Assembly (NCBI RefSeq): GCF_048771995.1
Contig: NC_133026.1
Span: forward strand, 117,571,501-117,635,500
Length of the DNA: 64,000 nucleotides
Direction: 5' to 3'
From: Taeniopygia guttata
Lineage: Eukaryota > Chordata > Aves > Passeriformes > Estrildidae
Below the pieces are notes generated by a model. It made no database searches, was not told the DNA's origin, and saw nothing but the letters and a program-made list of their open reading frames with translations. This document shows positions 29,101-43,100 of this stretch, piece after piece. The translations under genes and the position numbers were made by a program. Numbering within the stretch: the first letter of the stretch is position 1; every line of letters begins with the position of its first letter.

Positions 29101-32100
29101 AGTACTGTGAAGATGGTATAGTTTCTATGCTAATTTATTTTTAATTCAACATGTAAAGCACTTACTTTTTAAAAAGATTTTTTCTAAATATATACACTAT
29201 TTTAATTCCTATTTATACATTTTAAATAGCATTCCCTCCTAAAAGTGCACTCTTTCATTTCTTGGCAATAATCCTCATCAAACGTAAAATAACTCTGAAA
29301 ATACCACTCTTGTTTCAACCTTTTATTGCTCAACCACAGGCATAAGGGCTCAGAGGGAATCCTGCATTCTAAAGATCTTAAGCAACTTCTTCATTAAGTT
29401 AAACTGATATCCACAAGCAAAACAAAGAAACCACTCTCTGTTGTGGCTTTTTTAAACAAAAGGATTAACTTCATATTCATATTATTATTATTTTACAAAA
29501 GCATGTAAATTCTGATATTTAAAAATAGGAGCCAAACAAATGGAGAGATAACAGTGGCATCTTCTTAAATCATTCATTTTCCATACAACTCATATTGAGC
29601 ATCACTCTCCCAACTGTAAACATACCAAGAATTTTGTTACCTGGCATTTTCAGCGCATTGAAAAAGTAGCAAGCAACTCCACTAACCCTGTGACAATGAC
29701 AACAGATTCTACTTTATGAAAGATTGTAAATCAAGTATTTTGGCCTTGCAGGGTTGTTAGCACACAGCCCTGTGGCACTGTGCCTCTGTGACACTGGTAG
29801 AGCACTCTGTCAGAGGCAACGTCTAGCTTCTATTTTGCAGCCAGCACAAGACTAGTAAACTATATGGAATTCACAAAGCCAACAATGCACACAGCTGTTT
29901 TGTGACTATAACAGGGAAGACATCCCAAATTAATTTCTTTGATTTTATTTGAAAATCTGCTGTTTCTTTTCCCTTGCTGAAATGTAAACAATTCAGAGAG
30001 AAACAGCACTATCAAAAAGTCAACTAAGCATCCAGCCATTTGAAGTACTAAAAGTCTTGGAAAACTGATCTGTTCTCCCAAGGTTTCCTATATGCTCCTC
30101 AGCAATCTATTTAATTCCCCTTTTTTTTTTTTTTATTTTTGTACTAGGCCTATATTTTTAGCAGTCATCTTTGGGTTATTCATACTAAGCCATAGTAACA
30201 TTTAAGATTTTCCAATAATGTGTCTTCTTTGCCATGAGAGGCAGCATAGAAGATCCTTGGCCTTCAGACAAGAAAGTAATCAAGGTGGGTACTCAAAACC
30301 ACACCCTCTTTCCACAGGCAATTTGGCAGCAAGAATTTGGGTTGTTTGCCTTTACATTTCAAGAAAAGGGCACCATTCTTGACATTTGAGAAGTCCTACT
30401 GACACATCATATCCACAATGAGCTGAAGTCTTCCCTGCCCTTGTACCTCACCAGCATTTTCCTGACTAATAGGGAATTCTAACAAGCACACTGGTGTTTC
30501 TTGGACAGGCACACAGATTTGTCTCCACTTACATTTGCACCCACTGCCAGCAACCAAACAAAACTTCTGTTCCAACTGACACTTCAGTGTTCTTTATTTC
30601 ACTTCTGCACAGTCACAAATCTCACTGGCACACAGATAAAGTTTAGCTTCACTTGAAAGTATCAAAAGCTATCTATCTTTCTCAAAACCACTGATAAAAG
30701 CATGAAAAACCCATGTGAGATAAGAACACTGCAAGAAAATATGCACAATCCTGCCTTCCAGAATTCACACCAGTGGATCTTGTGACTGACACGATTTTGC
30801 CAGTCCTGTGAGACCATCTTCTTTTAGGAACTGGAGGGTTCTACACGACTTGTGGAGGGTTCTACACGACTTGAGTGGGCCCAAGATGACACAAATGGTG
30901 AGTCAAACAGAGCTATTATCTGTTTCTATGTCAATTTAGATAAGAAGGAAAATGTCAAATTACCGCTGAAATGGGAAGTGTGTCAAAACTAAACCAAGCC
31001 TTCCTCTTTACACAGTAAAAGGCACACAAACTTCTGCAGTCTTACCAGAAAGGCATGAAAGAATTAAGCATTCTTCCTTGAAATAAGAATGATGTGCAAT
31101 AAATACTTCAATTTATTTCAGACTTGAAATTCTCTCATACACACTGCTCACTCATTATTTTTCCAGCCAAGGGAGACTTTTTTTCCTAAAGAAAAGGTTA
31201 AAACTGTCAAAGCATTGGTTACCTGGTCTAAAATGCAAGATATCCAGGAGATTCCTCCCCCTCAGCCTCCCCTGATTGAAATTCTTTCCCAGGAACAAGT
31301 CACTTCTATACTTTTTTAACAGTGTGACAAAGCACAAGCCTCTACTCAACATTTTCTATATAGATGTAGCCTTCAGCGAGCTAGACTGATTCATGGGAGA
31401 CTAAATGTTTTCAGAAGTCATGGCAGGTTTCCAGGTGCTGCATGTGCATCCTGTTTCTCACTGAATAAGCCCTGCCAGTTAATCAGTGCACCAGCAAGGT
31501 CAGTTCTGGCAAGCCAATTACTTCATACATTCCAAGTTTCCAAATTGCTAACTTACCAGATAGCAATTTGAGATCTTAACATTTTTCATTTATTTGTAAA
31601 AATGTGATGTTTATATTTTACCTCTAAGTAGTGTATGAAATCATAAAATATTTGTACCATCTACATAAAAAGTTAACCAACAGAGTCATTTTAATTTACC
31701 TTGACAAAAGAGAAGGGCTATTCTTTAAGTGACTTGCTTCATTTCAGTTCTACATACAAAAATAAATCCTTCCCCATGGGACATTTTATCATACTAACAC
31801 TTAGAACTGTTTAAGTGATTAGAAATGTAAAAAGTGAGAAGACTTTCCTGAATACAAACATACACAACACAAACCACATTTGTGAACTGGTAAAAACCTA
31901 CATGTGCACAAACACAGACTTCAGTATTTAAATGCTCTTAATTCCTTTGAAGCTGTATTAGCATCTTTTCATCCATTCAATGTTATTTTACCATGAGAAG
32001 TAACAATAGTGCATTTAAATGACTATGAAGATAGGAAGCAAAGTGCAGTATCAAAAACACATTCCATCCTTAGGGAGCAAGCACAATGGCTGCTTCTTAA

Positions 32101-33262
32101 AAACTAGCACTACAGGTCTGATGAACACACTACTTAAGTGGATACCAGCTCTATTATCACTGATGCAGGGAAATTTGCAGCACAAACTGAAATGAGGCTG
32201 AGAGAGGTGGGTAGTCTTTATAGACACTGAAACAGCATGTATCCCTTGTTCCCACAGAGTAAACAGTGAGCTTCTAAAAGCTCAATTATCACCAAACACT
32301 TCAGGATAATGTGTGTTAGAGAGTCATTTCCTTCCAATAAATTGTTAATTTGCTCTTAAGAGGACAGCTGTTATTTCATTTTTGCCATTTCTAACCAATG
32401 TTAGCAATCTAAGTCTTCTAAAAGAAATGGATTTGCCATTGAGTATTTGCTCTTACTTGCAATTTCTCTCCTGTAATTGTCTCAAAAGTTGCACAACCAC
32501 CTGACCAGTTTGGTATTTGGGAGGAAATGCTACCAAGAGAGCACCAAAATGGTTGTGTTGGCTCAGCCAGCCATGCATAACCATACCACATTCAATATGT
32601 CTCAATCATATGCTATGTGGCCTTTTTTCTAATTTGCTTTCTAACTGATAGTAGGAGAACTTCAGTTTACTAAAGTTACACTTAGTCCAAGATTTCTGAG
32701 AGGAGGATATGAATGAAAAAGTTATTAAGTTGGAGAAGTGCCAGCAAAGTGTAATTAAAAGTACTGTATATGCTACATTATCAAATTGAGCAGAAGGTTA
32801 GTTTCAGTTACTTTTTGAAATTTATGTCTAATTTATGATAATAGGGTATTTTTTATTTGAATTAAGTACCTGGGACAGAATTAACTTTGCCGTGTTTCTA
32901 GTTTTGCCTTTCTAGCCCTTTCAGTAACCTTAAGCTACCATGGTAAGAACCTTGCATGGGCTTAAATGTTAAGACTTTTAAGAAACTAAAAATTACAAAG
33001 AATTTTCAAGAACCCACATATACAGCAGATATTCATCTCAGTGCATTTCCTAATAACTAATTTACAGGTAACAGAGCCAGCCTGGGCAGCAGTATGGTAA
33101 TATTGAAAGCTATTGCCAATCACATGCCTATCATGCACTGAATAAGATGATATAATCTTTGACATACATACAAGATTTAATAACTAATCACTTTGTGTGG
33201 CCCAGCCAATAAACATTACATTTGAACAGTAATTTCTTCTACCCTTATTAGATTTTAACCTA
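29101..33262 (-). other. Region downstream of the VCPIP1 stop; contains its 3' UTR, end unresolved
   Basis: The VCPIP1 stop codon is at 33263-33265, so its 3' UTR must begin at 33262 and run to lower coordinates. The sequence is AT-rich. Minus-strand AATAAA signals occur at 32852-32857, near 31588-31593, at 31112-31117 and at 29134-29139; I cannot tell which is used. A perfect 21 bp tandem duplication sits at 30832-30873. No other gene is visible. Confidence 0.45.
30832..30873. repeat. Perfect 21 bp tandem duplication
   Basis: Two identical adjacent 21 bp units (30832-30852 and 30853-30873), each starting TGGAGGGTTC and ending ACGACTTG. Identical copies suggest a recent duplication. Confidence 0.95.
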
Positions 33263-34134
33263 TCAAGAGTGATCCATTGGCTCAGTTGCATTAGTGATTC
33301 CTGCATCTTGACTATCCATCTCCTCAAGCTCCTCAACAGAATTTCCCTTTTGTGCTTTAGACCTTGCAGGGAATGTTGTTCCCACAGAATTCACCATGTT
33401 ACCATCAGTTGATTCAGTATTCAAGTGTTCAGTACCACTTGGTGCAGAGAATGATTCAGGTAAGGCAGCCTGAAAGCTCCCAGTTTTAGCAGTTGAACTC
33501 ACTGCCTCTACTTTTCTTTGAGATACATCAACTGATGCTGACTGCTCTGTATTCTGATCCCGCAAATGTCTATCCATTGAAGCCTGAATAGAAGAGACCA
33601 TTTCCTGCAACTTTTTTCTCTGTGCCTCAATCAAAGTGGGGTCAAGCTGCCTGCTGTCTCTCATTGTCACAACTCCCGGAGCAATTCGAATAAGCTCACT
33701 GTTACCAGAAGCAGCTGTGAATACAGAAGGCTCAATTTTAGCAGAAGGACTGAAGTCCGTTTCTGTGCTATGCTTTCTTAAAAGTGGTGCTTCCCTGGCT
33801 CTTTGATCATGTTGTTGACTACTAGATGCAGTTCCTAGGGAATGACCCTTTCCTTGAAATGCAGTTATGTTATGTAGTTGTTCAGATTTCTTTTTCACCA
33901 CTCCACCACTACCCAGCTTCAGCATTCCATGTGAAGGACTTGCTTCCCTGCTTCTTGAAGTAGCTTCTGCTCGCACTTGACTTAAGGCCTCTTTAACCAG
34001 CTCTTCGACATCAGGACCGATCGGGAAGTGCCCAGCAGCATCCACACACAGCTCTAATCTGTCTTCTGCTGCATTGTACACAAAGTTTTTACCAGGCAGA
34101 TGTGGAAAAGTGCAGTGCTTGCCATCAGCCAAAC
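33263..34134 (-). CDS. VCPIP1: VCPIP1 coding exon 3 (last)
   Basis: 872 bases including the TGA stop. Starts LADGKHCTFPHLPGK after acceptor TTATAG and ends SQDAGITNATEPMDHS. It carries the conserved segment LIRIAPGVVTMRD and basic/Ser-rich linker sequence. The apparent internal start at 34132 is not the protein start. Confidence 0.97.
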
Positions 34135-37100
34135 CTATAAAGACAGAAAAAGTTATTCAAAGTGCTAACATATTTTAAGGCGTGCTCTGAACACACAGTA
34201 ATTACTGTATTTAAATTTACTGAAACCAGTATGTAAATTCAAACTGAAAGTTACTACTATGGGAGAAAAAACTTCGGCTTTTATGCCATACAATAACCAC
34301 AGCATGCTGCAAAGATGCTGCTGCCTTCTATGATGACTCTGATAAAGAGACAATACTGTACTATTACAAGATAAAATAACCACACCCCTAAAACTTGTAG
34401 TAATGTAAAACAAGCCAAACTCCATCACTACCACCACCCCACACCCCCAAAATCACATAAAACCAAAACATCAAAAATCAAAACCAGAAAACTGACAAGA
34501 AGAACATTTCAAAACACTATGTGGAGAAATACTATTTGAGACTACTTCCATACTAGTTAGAACTGTAGCAGGATTTCTGGTTGCCTAACTGCTGCTAAGC
34601 CTGAGGAATTTCAAATTTGCTATTTTGTCTTGTTCTCTGAGAGGAAGTGTTGCTAGATTAACAGAAGTGTTTAAAGCTTACTGTATTTAGTAGTCCTGGA
34701 TATTATAACTATTAACCTTTACAAAACAAATATAAGACATAATATTATTGCTCTGCTGTTTAATTGTCCCACTTACAATTTGACCAATCTGTTAAGACTG
34801 AGAGTTCACTAGATAATTTTAAGTTCTGAAGTTTCTGTGTGCCAAAAATGGACAACATTCATTTTTTACAGTTTATCATCATGAAACACAAAATAACTCT
34901 TTCAACTCTGTCCCATGCAGGCTGTGGTAAAAGCAGTAAGGTATCACTTCAGTGATGGTGGCTTTCTGTGAGTTAAAAGCTATCTGCAGATGAAAACTTG
35001 GCTGCAACCATTCTCTTCACTTTAGTTCCATCAGCTATGCATGGAGAGCTACAATGAAAACAACACAGTTTAAAAGGTGCCAGGAACAGGTAAATTGTTG
35101 GGATTTTTCCTCTCATTCTCAAAGTTCTTAAAGAAAACCACCAGAAATTATTCAGAAGGGAAGAAACACAACAAGCAAATTCTATTTCTAATTTGTATTA
35201 CCAAATACAGTGCTTTCAAAACGAATATTCTGGGCAACAGTGGAAAAGGTCATTTAATAATTTGATAAGTTATTAAACTGTTTTCCCTAATGAACCTACT
35301 GATTAAGCTCACTCATCCTCCACAACTTCTGATTCACACATGCACAATTGCAGAGGACCTACAAATAAGATTTTGTTCTGAGACCTTCAGACATGTAGCG
35401 CCTTTCTTTACATATCCATGGAAACCAATAACCAAACAGCCAAAATGCAGAACAAAATTTAACCTCAAACACCTGTCTAACTAAAGAACATACTTTAAGT
35501 ACACAATTTAGCGGCTCAACTTTCATTTGCACAAGAGGGAACTGAAACAATTCCTATGATTGACCAAAACTGCCTCTGAAACTGCAATCCCAAAATCTCA
35601 AAGTAGGATCTTAAACAAGATCTATTAAATCAAGTTTCAATCGATTAACAGTACCTACACTTCACAGACAGCTTTGTTCCCAAGGTCCAATATGATAGGT
35701 ACATTATTACATTACCTAGATGATTATAAATAGGTAAGTAGCTTCTTAAAGTGGAAAAATGAGTCAGATTGTTGCACACTGAAATTGTAAAAGTGTACTA
35801 ATGCTGAAATAGGAATTGTACCTACCAAGACAGTCTGTATTTGAAACTATTGCACTTCTCTGTATGAAGGCATTTTACACTATTATCTCCTACAGCCTTA
35901 TTTCTTACACAGTAAGCCAGGAAAAATGGCATTTAAGTTTGACATTCTCTCTGAGTTGGGTTAAAATTCCTTGGATTCATTCCAGGATTTCAAATTTGGC
36001 TAGCCATTAATTGGTCAAAAATACCCTTTCCATCAGGCACTGTTGAAAGCTGATTCACTTTCCACAAACAATACACCACTCATTAATGTACAAGCATAGC
36101 AAAAGAAGGAAAACTAAAAGGAAACAGATATAACACACTTGCATGCTAACTCTATTATCAGGCTAATAATTCAGTGAGAGGTAGTGGGCATTGAGTATCA
36201 CACATTTTAATTTATTTCCAGAAATAAGTAAGATAAAGTTAAGGTTGATAAAACTGCCTAAGAAAATAATCAAACAGCAAGAAAGCAGCAAAGGGACCAT
36301 TATAATAGCTGAAACCACAAGAGCTAAACTGTGAATACAAAGATTTCATCAATAAAATAAACTTTGGGAGAAAATAACTCCTTAGTACTTTCTTCTCTAA
36401 AGAAACAGTTGCTATTTTTTGTAGGCAGTATTTGAAAGCCACCTAAAAATCAAATATACTCTACTTGCTTGGTTATTCTGCACAGAACCCAAGATGCAAC
36501 ATTCAGCAATTCAAGAAGGGGATGGATAGTTTTACTTTTGAACAACAATCTTAGGAATAGTAGAAAAACAAATTTAACCAACCATTTAAATTTAAAATAT
36601 GCAGTTCCCTGTATAAAAGATCTACTAAGAAGCACAAGAAACGTAAACTCCTTATCCAGTAAGCATCTTAAAGTAAAAGAATAGGTCCTATGATTGTCTT
36701 GGTTTTTGATCTTTACAGGAGAAAAAGATTAAGAAAACAAATAACCAGTTGACTTTTCTTGGTCATATTGTCATTAAGAAAAAAAAAAAGTTATCTGTAC
36801 AATTCAGGAAGCGGAAATTTCAGAAAGTACAAAGTTTAAATTCAATGAAATAGGTTTAGGCAGATTCCCTAGTCTTTGTCTGAGGGAGCATTAGGAGTTC
36901 TCCAATATTTAAGAATGAATATTTACCATAGTAATAGAATTTTTTTAAATATATTTATGCTTACAAGTGACTCAATACCAACTTACAATTTTCAGGAGTT
37001 GGAAACAGAGGAAGGGAGGAAGGAAGGAATAAAAACAAAACTAAAAAATACCTGTTGTTTTCTTCATTATGCTGTAGAAGACTCCACCCTGCTGAAACAA

Positions 37101-40100
37101 CTGAGGAAGCCCCTTTGCGTAAGACCAAACATCTTCTCCTGTAAAAATCAAACACGAACATTAAAATTAAGCAGTTGGATTTTCACATTATAATCAATGG
37201 CTGAAAATGTAACTCCTTAAATCAAAAGTTGAGTTCTCACTCTCTTCTATGCAATTAAGAATTTGAGTTTTTATTGCAAATGCACAGAACATGAGCCTGG
37301 GACATTGAAAGACTTTTAGAAAAACATACTGCTGTCTGCAGTCTAATATCCTACATGTTCTAGTACAAAAGTTCCCAAATTTGATTTGACCCAAGGTGCA
37401 GCTCCTGGTTCTTTGCCAGGCCCTAAACACGAGTCTCCATTCCCCTCCTACCTCTGCTTTCAACATTAAACTAGGAAATTACTAACATGCTTCCAAAATT
37501 CAAGCACACATCCTTGCTCATTAAAACTTGAATTCTACATCCCTACACCACCTCAAAAATCAGAGCTCAATTTCACAGCTGCCACACAGTAGACTTAATA
37601 CTGCAGCTGAGACACAAATGTCCACCCAGGCAGCTGTGTAGAAACTATGTCTGTACCCTGATTTTCCTGAGAGTTAGAAACAAAATACCAACCATGAGGC
37701 CCTGGCAATCCTGTATAACCAGTGTTTGTCAACAATGCCAAAAATGGCATTGAAATTTAACAACTTTAAATGCCATGGAAAGGAAAAAAAACCCCCAACC
37801 TAGAAAGGAAAGGAATATAAAGAATGGAAAAGTTGGGTTACAGTGATGGAATATCAGTGACCTAACAGCACCTGCTCAATCAGTTCAGATCTGCATTTTG
37901 CCTATACCCTTTTCCTTATTTTGCTAACCACGTATCTGCTTCAGAGAAGTGACATGTGCTGTAGCTGTCTAAGCAGTACAAACTGCTTAGAAAGTACAAA
38001 CTGCTTATCAGAAAGTTCTGATAAATTCTGTTCTCCTGATGCAGAAACAACTACTGTGCATATTTTCAAAAAAAAAAAAAATTGGTTTTCCCACTTTCCA
38101 TTAAATATACAAGGAACATATTGAGATATTTTAGATAAAAATTGCCCCCTTCTGTAGGGATTGAAATCTCAATAACAACATCTCTCAAATTTCTATTAAG
38201 ATTGGAAAATGTAAATCTTCAACTATAGTTAACTGGTTGTACTACTTGGATAGAGATAGCTGGAATGTGTGAGGCTGTAAAATATAACCCACCAATATGT
38301 CTTTGCTTGCTGTTATAGGGAAAATAAAATAAAAGAGCACAGGAGGCACAGGACTTTGTATGCTCTCCTGCTTGTCTGTTCCCCCACAACTATCACTCAC
38401 CTCTCCACTGCAGGCATTACTCAAACCCCCATTTGCTTTACAAAGGTACAGTGCACATTCACTACATTCTCTCTTTGGATGTTTTAAAGACAGGAGACCA
38501 ATATAATCTGATTAATTTTGAAAGCATTCCTTCAAACCATATACGCTCAGGCTCACTGCATTCATTTGCACATCAAGCTCACAAATTCAGCCTTCGCTTC
38601 CAAGCTGAACATTGAAGTAATAAACCAAACTGCTCTTCTTTCTTATTTTCCATGACCTACTGAAGGAAGTCTTCTATCACTGTTACCTGTGTCCTTACTC
38701 TCATTGGCAATTTGAAATGCACTTCCCCATACACAATGTCTCCAGAGCATCGCCGCTGTGCCTCTTCCAAGTCTCCCTGATGGTTTAAACACTGCCCACA
38801 GGAATCAAAATAACCACTGCACTGAGGAGTATCAGAATACAGCTGCCAGTCCACTGAAGCCTGAAGAGGCCACAGCCAGCAGGACTCCATACTAAGGACT
38901 CCTTTACTGCATCAAGCAATCCATCCCTATTTGAAGGACTCTTCTCTCTCATTCCACAAGACAACCACTGGACTTAAAGAAGAAGCCCTGTTTTAGAATT
39001 ACTGATATTTTCCAAGGAAATATTCCCTACTTGCTGTGGGTATGATTTTTTAAGCCTTGCACAAGGGAAGCATCACTGTTTAGATAGCCTTTTATGCAAT
39101 ACTAACAAGTACTACATGCAGGAAAGCATGGAGAGCAGGGCTCACAGCACAAAAGCATCAGCCACTGAAAGAAATACAAACTAATGACACTGTTTTGACA
39201 GACATCTCCCACTGGAAGACAAAAAGCTCACAGTTACAACTGGACTTTCCCAGATCAGAGGAACTAGTATGCATGACTCAAACTACATTTGAGGTTTGCA
39301 CATTTTTGTTGCTAGTTTAGTTTTACTGTTTGTTTTGGATTTGTTTGCCATGGTAGCAAGATGTTTATAGGTCACAAGTTAATTTGGATGATCATTTAGT
39401 TAAAAACTCCCTCAAGACACTACATGTATCAAAGAGATTATACTGTTCCTGCTCCAGTACACATTTCCTCAGACCAGATCCCAACCCCAGAACATTAAGG
39501 TATGGGAACAAATCAAGACTATCCTACACACAAACAGGCCTTGTCCACTGATGTAACCTAGCCTGCAGCTGCTGCAAGCCCAGGACTGTCACTTCAGACA
39601 GCAGAGAGAACAGGCCAAGTGTAACACAAATAAAACTCAATTGATAAACATACGTTATAGGTAAGCTCAGCTGGCTTCAAAGCAAGCTGTTTAATTCCAT
39701 GAAAATCCTGGTATCACATAATACATTAAATTCAAACCTGGTTATTTTGATTCATTGTGTATGAATGAATTCATCAATGTAAAACAAACCAATCAAAATA
39801 AATTCGTATCTGGCTTGCACATATTCAGAGTGCCTCTGCAGGGGTGTAATTAAATCTGGTTTAAAATATAATGTTTTAAATATGTTAATGCAAAATTCCA
39901 ATTCATTTAGTAATTTCCCTACAGAATTCCGCATTTTGAGCTAAATAAAAAAAAAAGAGAAAGCTTTACAAAAATCGTGCATAATATGTTAATTGGTCCA
40001 GAAATTACAATATTTAATTTCCCATGGCTTTTTAAAAAATTATATACAGAAAAACTTAAGAACATGATCTAAAATTCTAATAAGTAGATGAGACCAGAAA

Positions 40101-43100
40101 AGAAAAATTCAAGTAGCTGAAATAAGAAAAGTATTTCAGCCTATAGGAGACTGTATGAAAGAAAATGGTTTAAGCACACAGAATGAATAATTATGGGTGT
40201 ATGAAGACACACTTCCACTATGGGCACTGGGGAAAAGAAAAGTGTGTCTGGCTCAATGAGCTATCTCAACAGCATCTCCCCTCTACACATTCTAATCTTA
40301 CTGTATTATAGGAATGTTTTTAGGAGAACAAAGTTACAAAGCTGGCTCTCAGACCTCTGCAGCAGTTTTTAGCAGTACAGAAATGTTGCAGAGAAAAACT
40401 AAGGCTTCTTGTCTCAAAAGGTTGAATATGCCACCTTGAGGAATTGCCACCTTTAAGAAAGTGCAAGGACTTAGGAAGTTTGTTAATCCGTTGAAAAATC
40501 TCAATTGTGAACAGTCTAGTAACTAGATTTCTCTCACAAGTATTTTTAAAGGAAAATGAAGACCTAATGAGAAAAGTGATGCTATAGTAACAGCATCTTA
40601 TTCAGTAATTGCATAAGGTTTTATAACTGGTTGGTTTATCACTCGCTGCTGCTTTTACTTCTATTAGTAATGCACAGTGGATACAGCCAGAGAAGGGCGA
40701 GATAAATTTTATTCCAACCGGTTCTCTTAAAGCAGAATCTAACAGTAGTGATGGCAAAGACCAAAAGTCATTCTTGCATACAAGATCAGCTCACAGTTTA
40801 TGGATAAGCACCTGTAAAATAATTACACATCTTAATGCTTAAGTAACCAAGATATTTTAAAGCATGCTGAAGTTTTATGAAGTCAGTAACTATACTTCCA
40901 GCAGTATTTCCTGCAGAAAGGAGCGCACTCTTTTAAACTTCATCTAGAAGTTAAGACAACTTTTAAACCTAACTTTTTCCTGCACTTTGGAACTGGGGTG
41001 TAAATGTCAGTGTGACGAGATAAGTAGTGATTCAGCACACTATGTTGTAAAAGACACAGGAGTAAACAATCACACTTGGAAAAGAATCAAAGTTCTGCTT
41101 GATGAACTTCTGACATACCACTCTGTGATTACGTAATTGTTTCGTTTCTGAAACATCACATGCTTTAGCCACACCAAATCCCTCCAGCAAAAGAGAAGGC
41201 TCCCACAAAAAAACCTGTAAACATGACTATTCAACTGGTTCGTAGAGCTGAATATATAATGATTACAGTTCTACTTCCTGCCAGAAAGCAGCAAGAACTG
41301 TGAAACCTGATGAAGAAAATACACAAACAGGGGTCCAAGTCTCATGAGTTCAAAAAGGAAAATACAAAGGCACCTGTAAAAATCCTTTTGTCATTAATTA
41401 TTCACAGTCAGATTTATATGACTGATAATTTATAAGCATAGCTTTGCAACCCTATGTCTAACCTTTGGAATTCAGATCCACGTTTAGATTCTTTCAGTTT
41501 CTCCTCTGTTTACATTCTGAAATAATACTTTTCTTAAATCTTTAAAAAGACCAGATCTTCATTTAAAACTAACAGATTACCTAAGAAGAAAATGTCAAGT
41601 TGATATGCTTAAACCAAGACAACTCCTTGTGGGGCCAAATGGCAGGATTTCCTCCTACTACAAAGATGAAAATTTGTTCCTCAAATTTCCAATAAGCAGA
41701 CACTCAGCATCCCCTTCTCACCCCTGCTCTGAATTTATTTCCTGAAACCTGAATGAGATGTAGGGGAAAAAAAGTTTGTAGCTTTCACACGTACACTTCC
41801 AATGTGTGCCTAATGAAAGACAGGACAGCAGAGGCAATGCAATCACCTCTAAACCGTAATTTTTAAAAGAGGACTTTATAGCAAAGGTAAAACAAGTATC
41901 TCATATACCTCATATATACAATTTCTAAAAGTCACTGACAGCATATTAATATTAATAAAGGATTAGGGGAATTAAACTGATAAAGCATTATTTTAAAAAA
42001 GGGAAATGTGTATGTAACTACAGTTTGCAGCATGTTATCTTCTACTTAAAAACATAATTTTGAAGAATAACACGAAGTCAGCCTTACCCATGAGTGTTGC
42101 CAGAAGACAGAGTGAATACATCTCCTTGTCAACTTGCTCTTGCAGATCCTTCGATGAGATCTTACTGGTCACAGCAACATCTTCGTGCTTCACAGCATGG
42201 GCTGAGTGAGCTGAGGCAGCCTGCCTGCCTTCCTCCTTGCCCTTCAGAATTTCTATGGCAATCCTGTCACCGTGCTGCAAAGGAACAGGCTCGTTTTCCA
42301 TGCCTTCTTTGGGAGGCAGAAGCTCCTTTGGAGGAAAGCCATAGCGAATACATTGCAAATACGGGGGAATATTAAATTCTCTCGCTATGCCTTCCTGGAG
42401 TTCCAAGAAGGTGGTAGTGCACTTCAGAGTAAGCATTGACTGCCTCCCATCATTGGTGGTTATTCGAATTTTCTTTTCTTTTGCAGATGTTGGAGAATAT
42501 GGGGTTTTGGTTGGTGTAGCAGGTGCAGATGAGGGCCCCTCACGAACAGCCCCAGGAGAAGCAGTCCTGGGTTGCCCTTTATGCTCTTGTTTCAATTTTT
42601 CACTTTTCCGTTTCTGCATTACGGAAGCCTGGTCTGCAATGCTCTGCTGAACAGTTCTTTCAGCCTTGCTCATATTCAGCTCCTCCTTGTGCAAAGTTTT
42701 AGTCTTCTGTCCAGTCAAAATGATTTTGGTTGGAAGTTGCGACTCTGACTCTTGTCCCTGCTGTACATCCTCAGCTCTTTGGGCATGAGCACCATCAATA
42801 TTTACAGGGGTATAATCATCAGGGTTCTTTTTGGCAGTTTGGTGCAGTATTGTGTTGACAACTTTCTGCACAAGAATCTCACTACCAAATTCACCAGGGA
42901 AGTGCTTGGTAACAAGTTTCATGGCGACATCATACACATTGCTGTTCAAAGAGGTGTCACTTTCATACTGGAACCAGTAGACAGTCTCTCTCACCACTCT
43001 TCCACCCCACTCTAGAGTTATAGGAAAAGCTTCAGGCAGATTGTCATATTCTTTACCTTCCCAGTAATGTTTGAATCCACAGCCACATTTGCCACCTGAA

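Noticed and set aside
33263-34132. Stand-alone 289-aa gene starting at 34132
   Set aside because: It is the last exon of VCPIP1; an acceptor lies just upstream and phases join with the small exon at 37052-37138.
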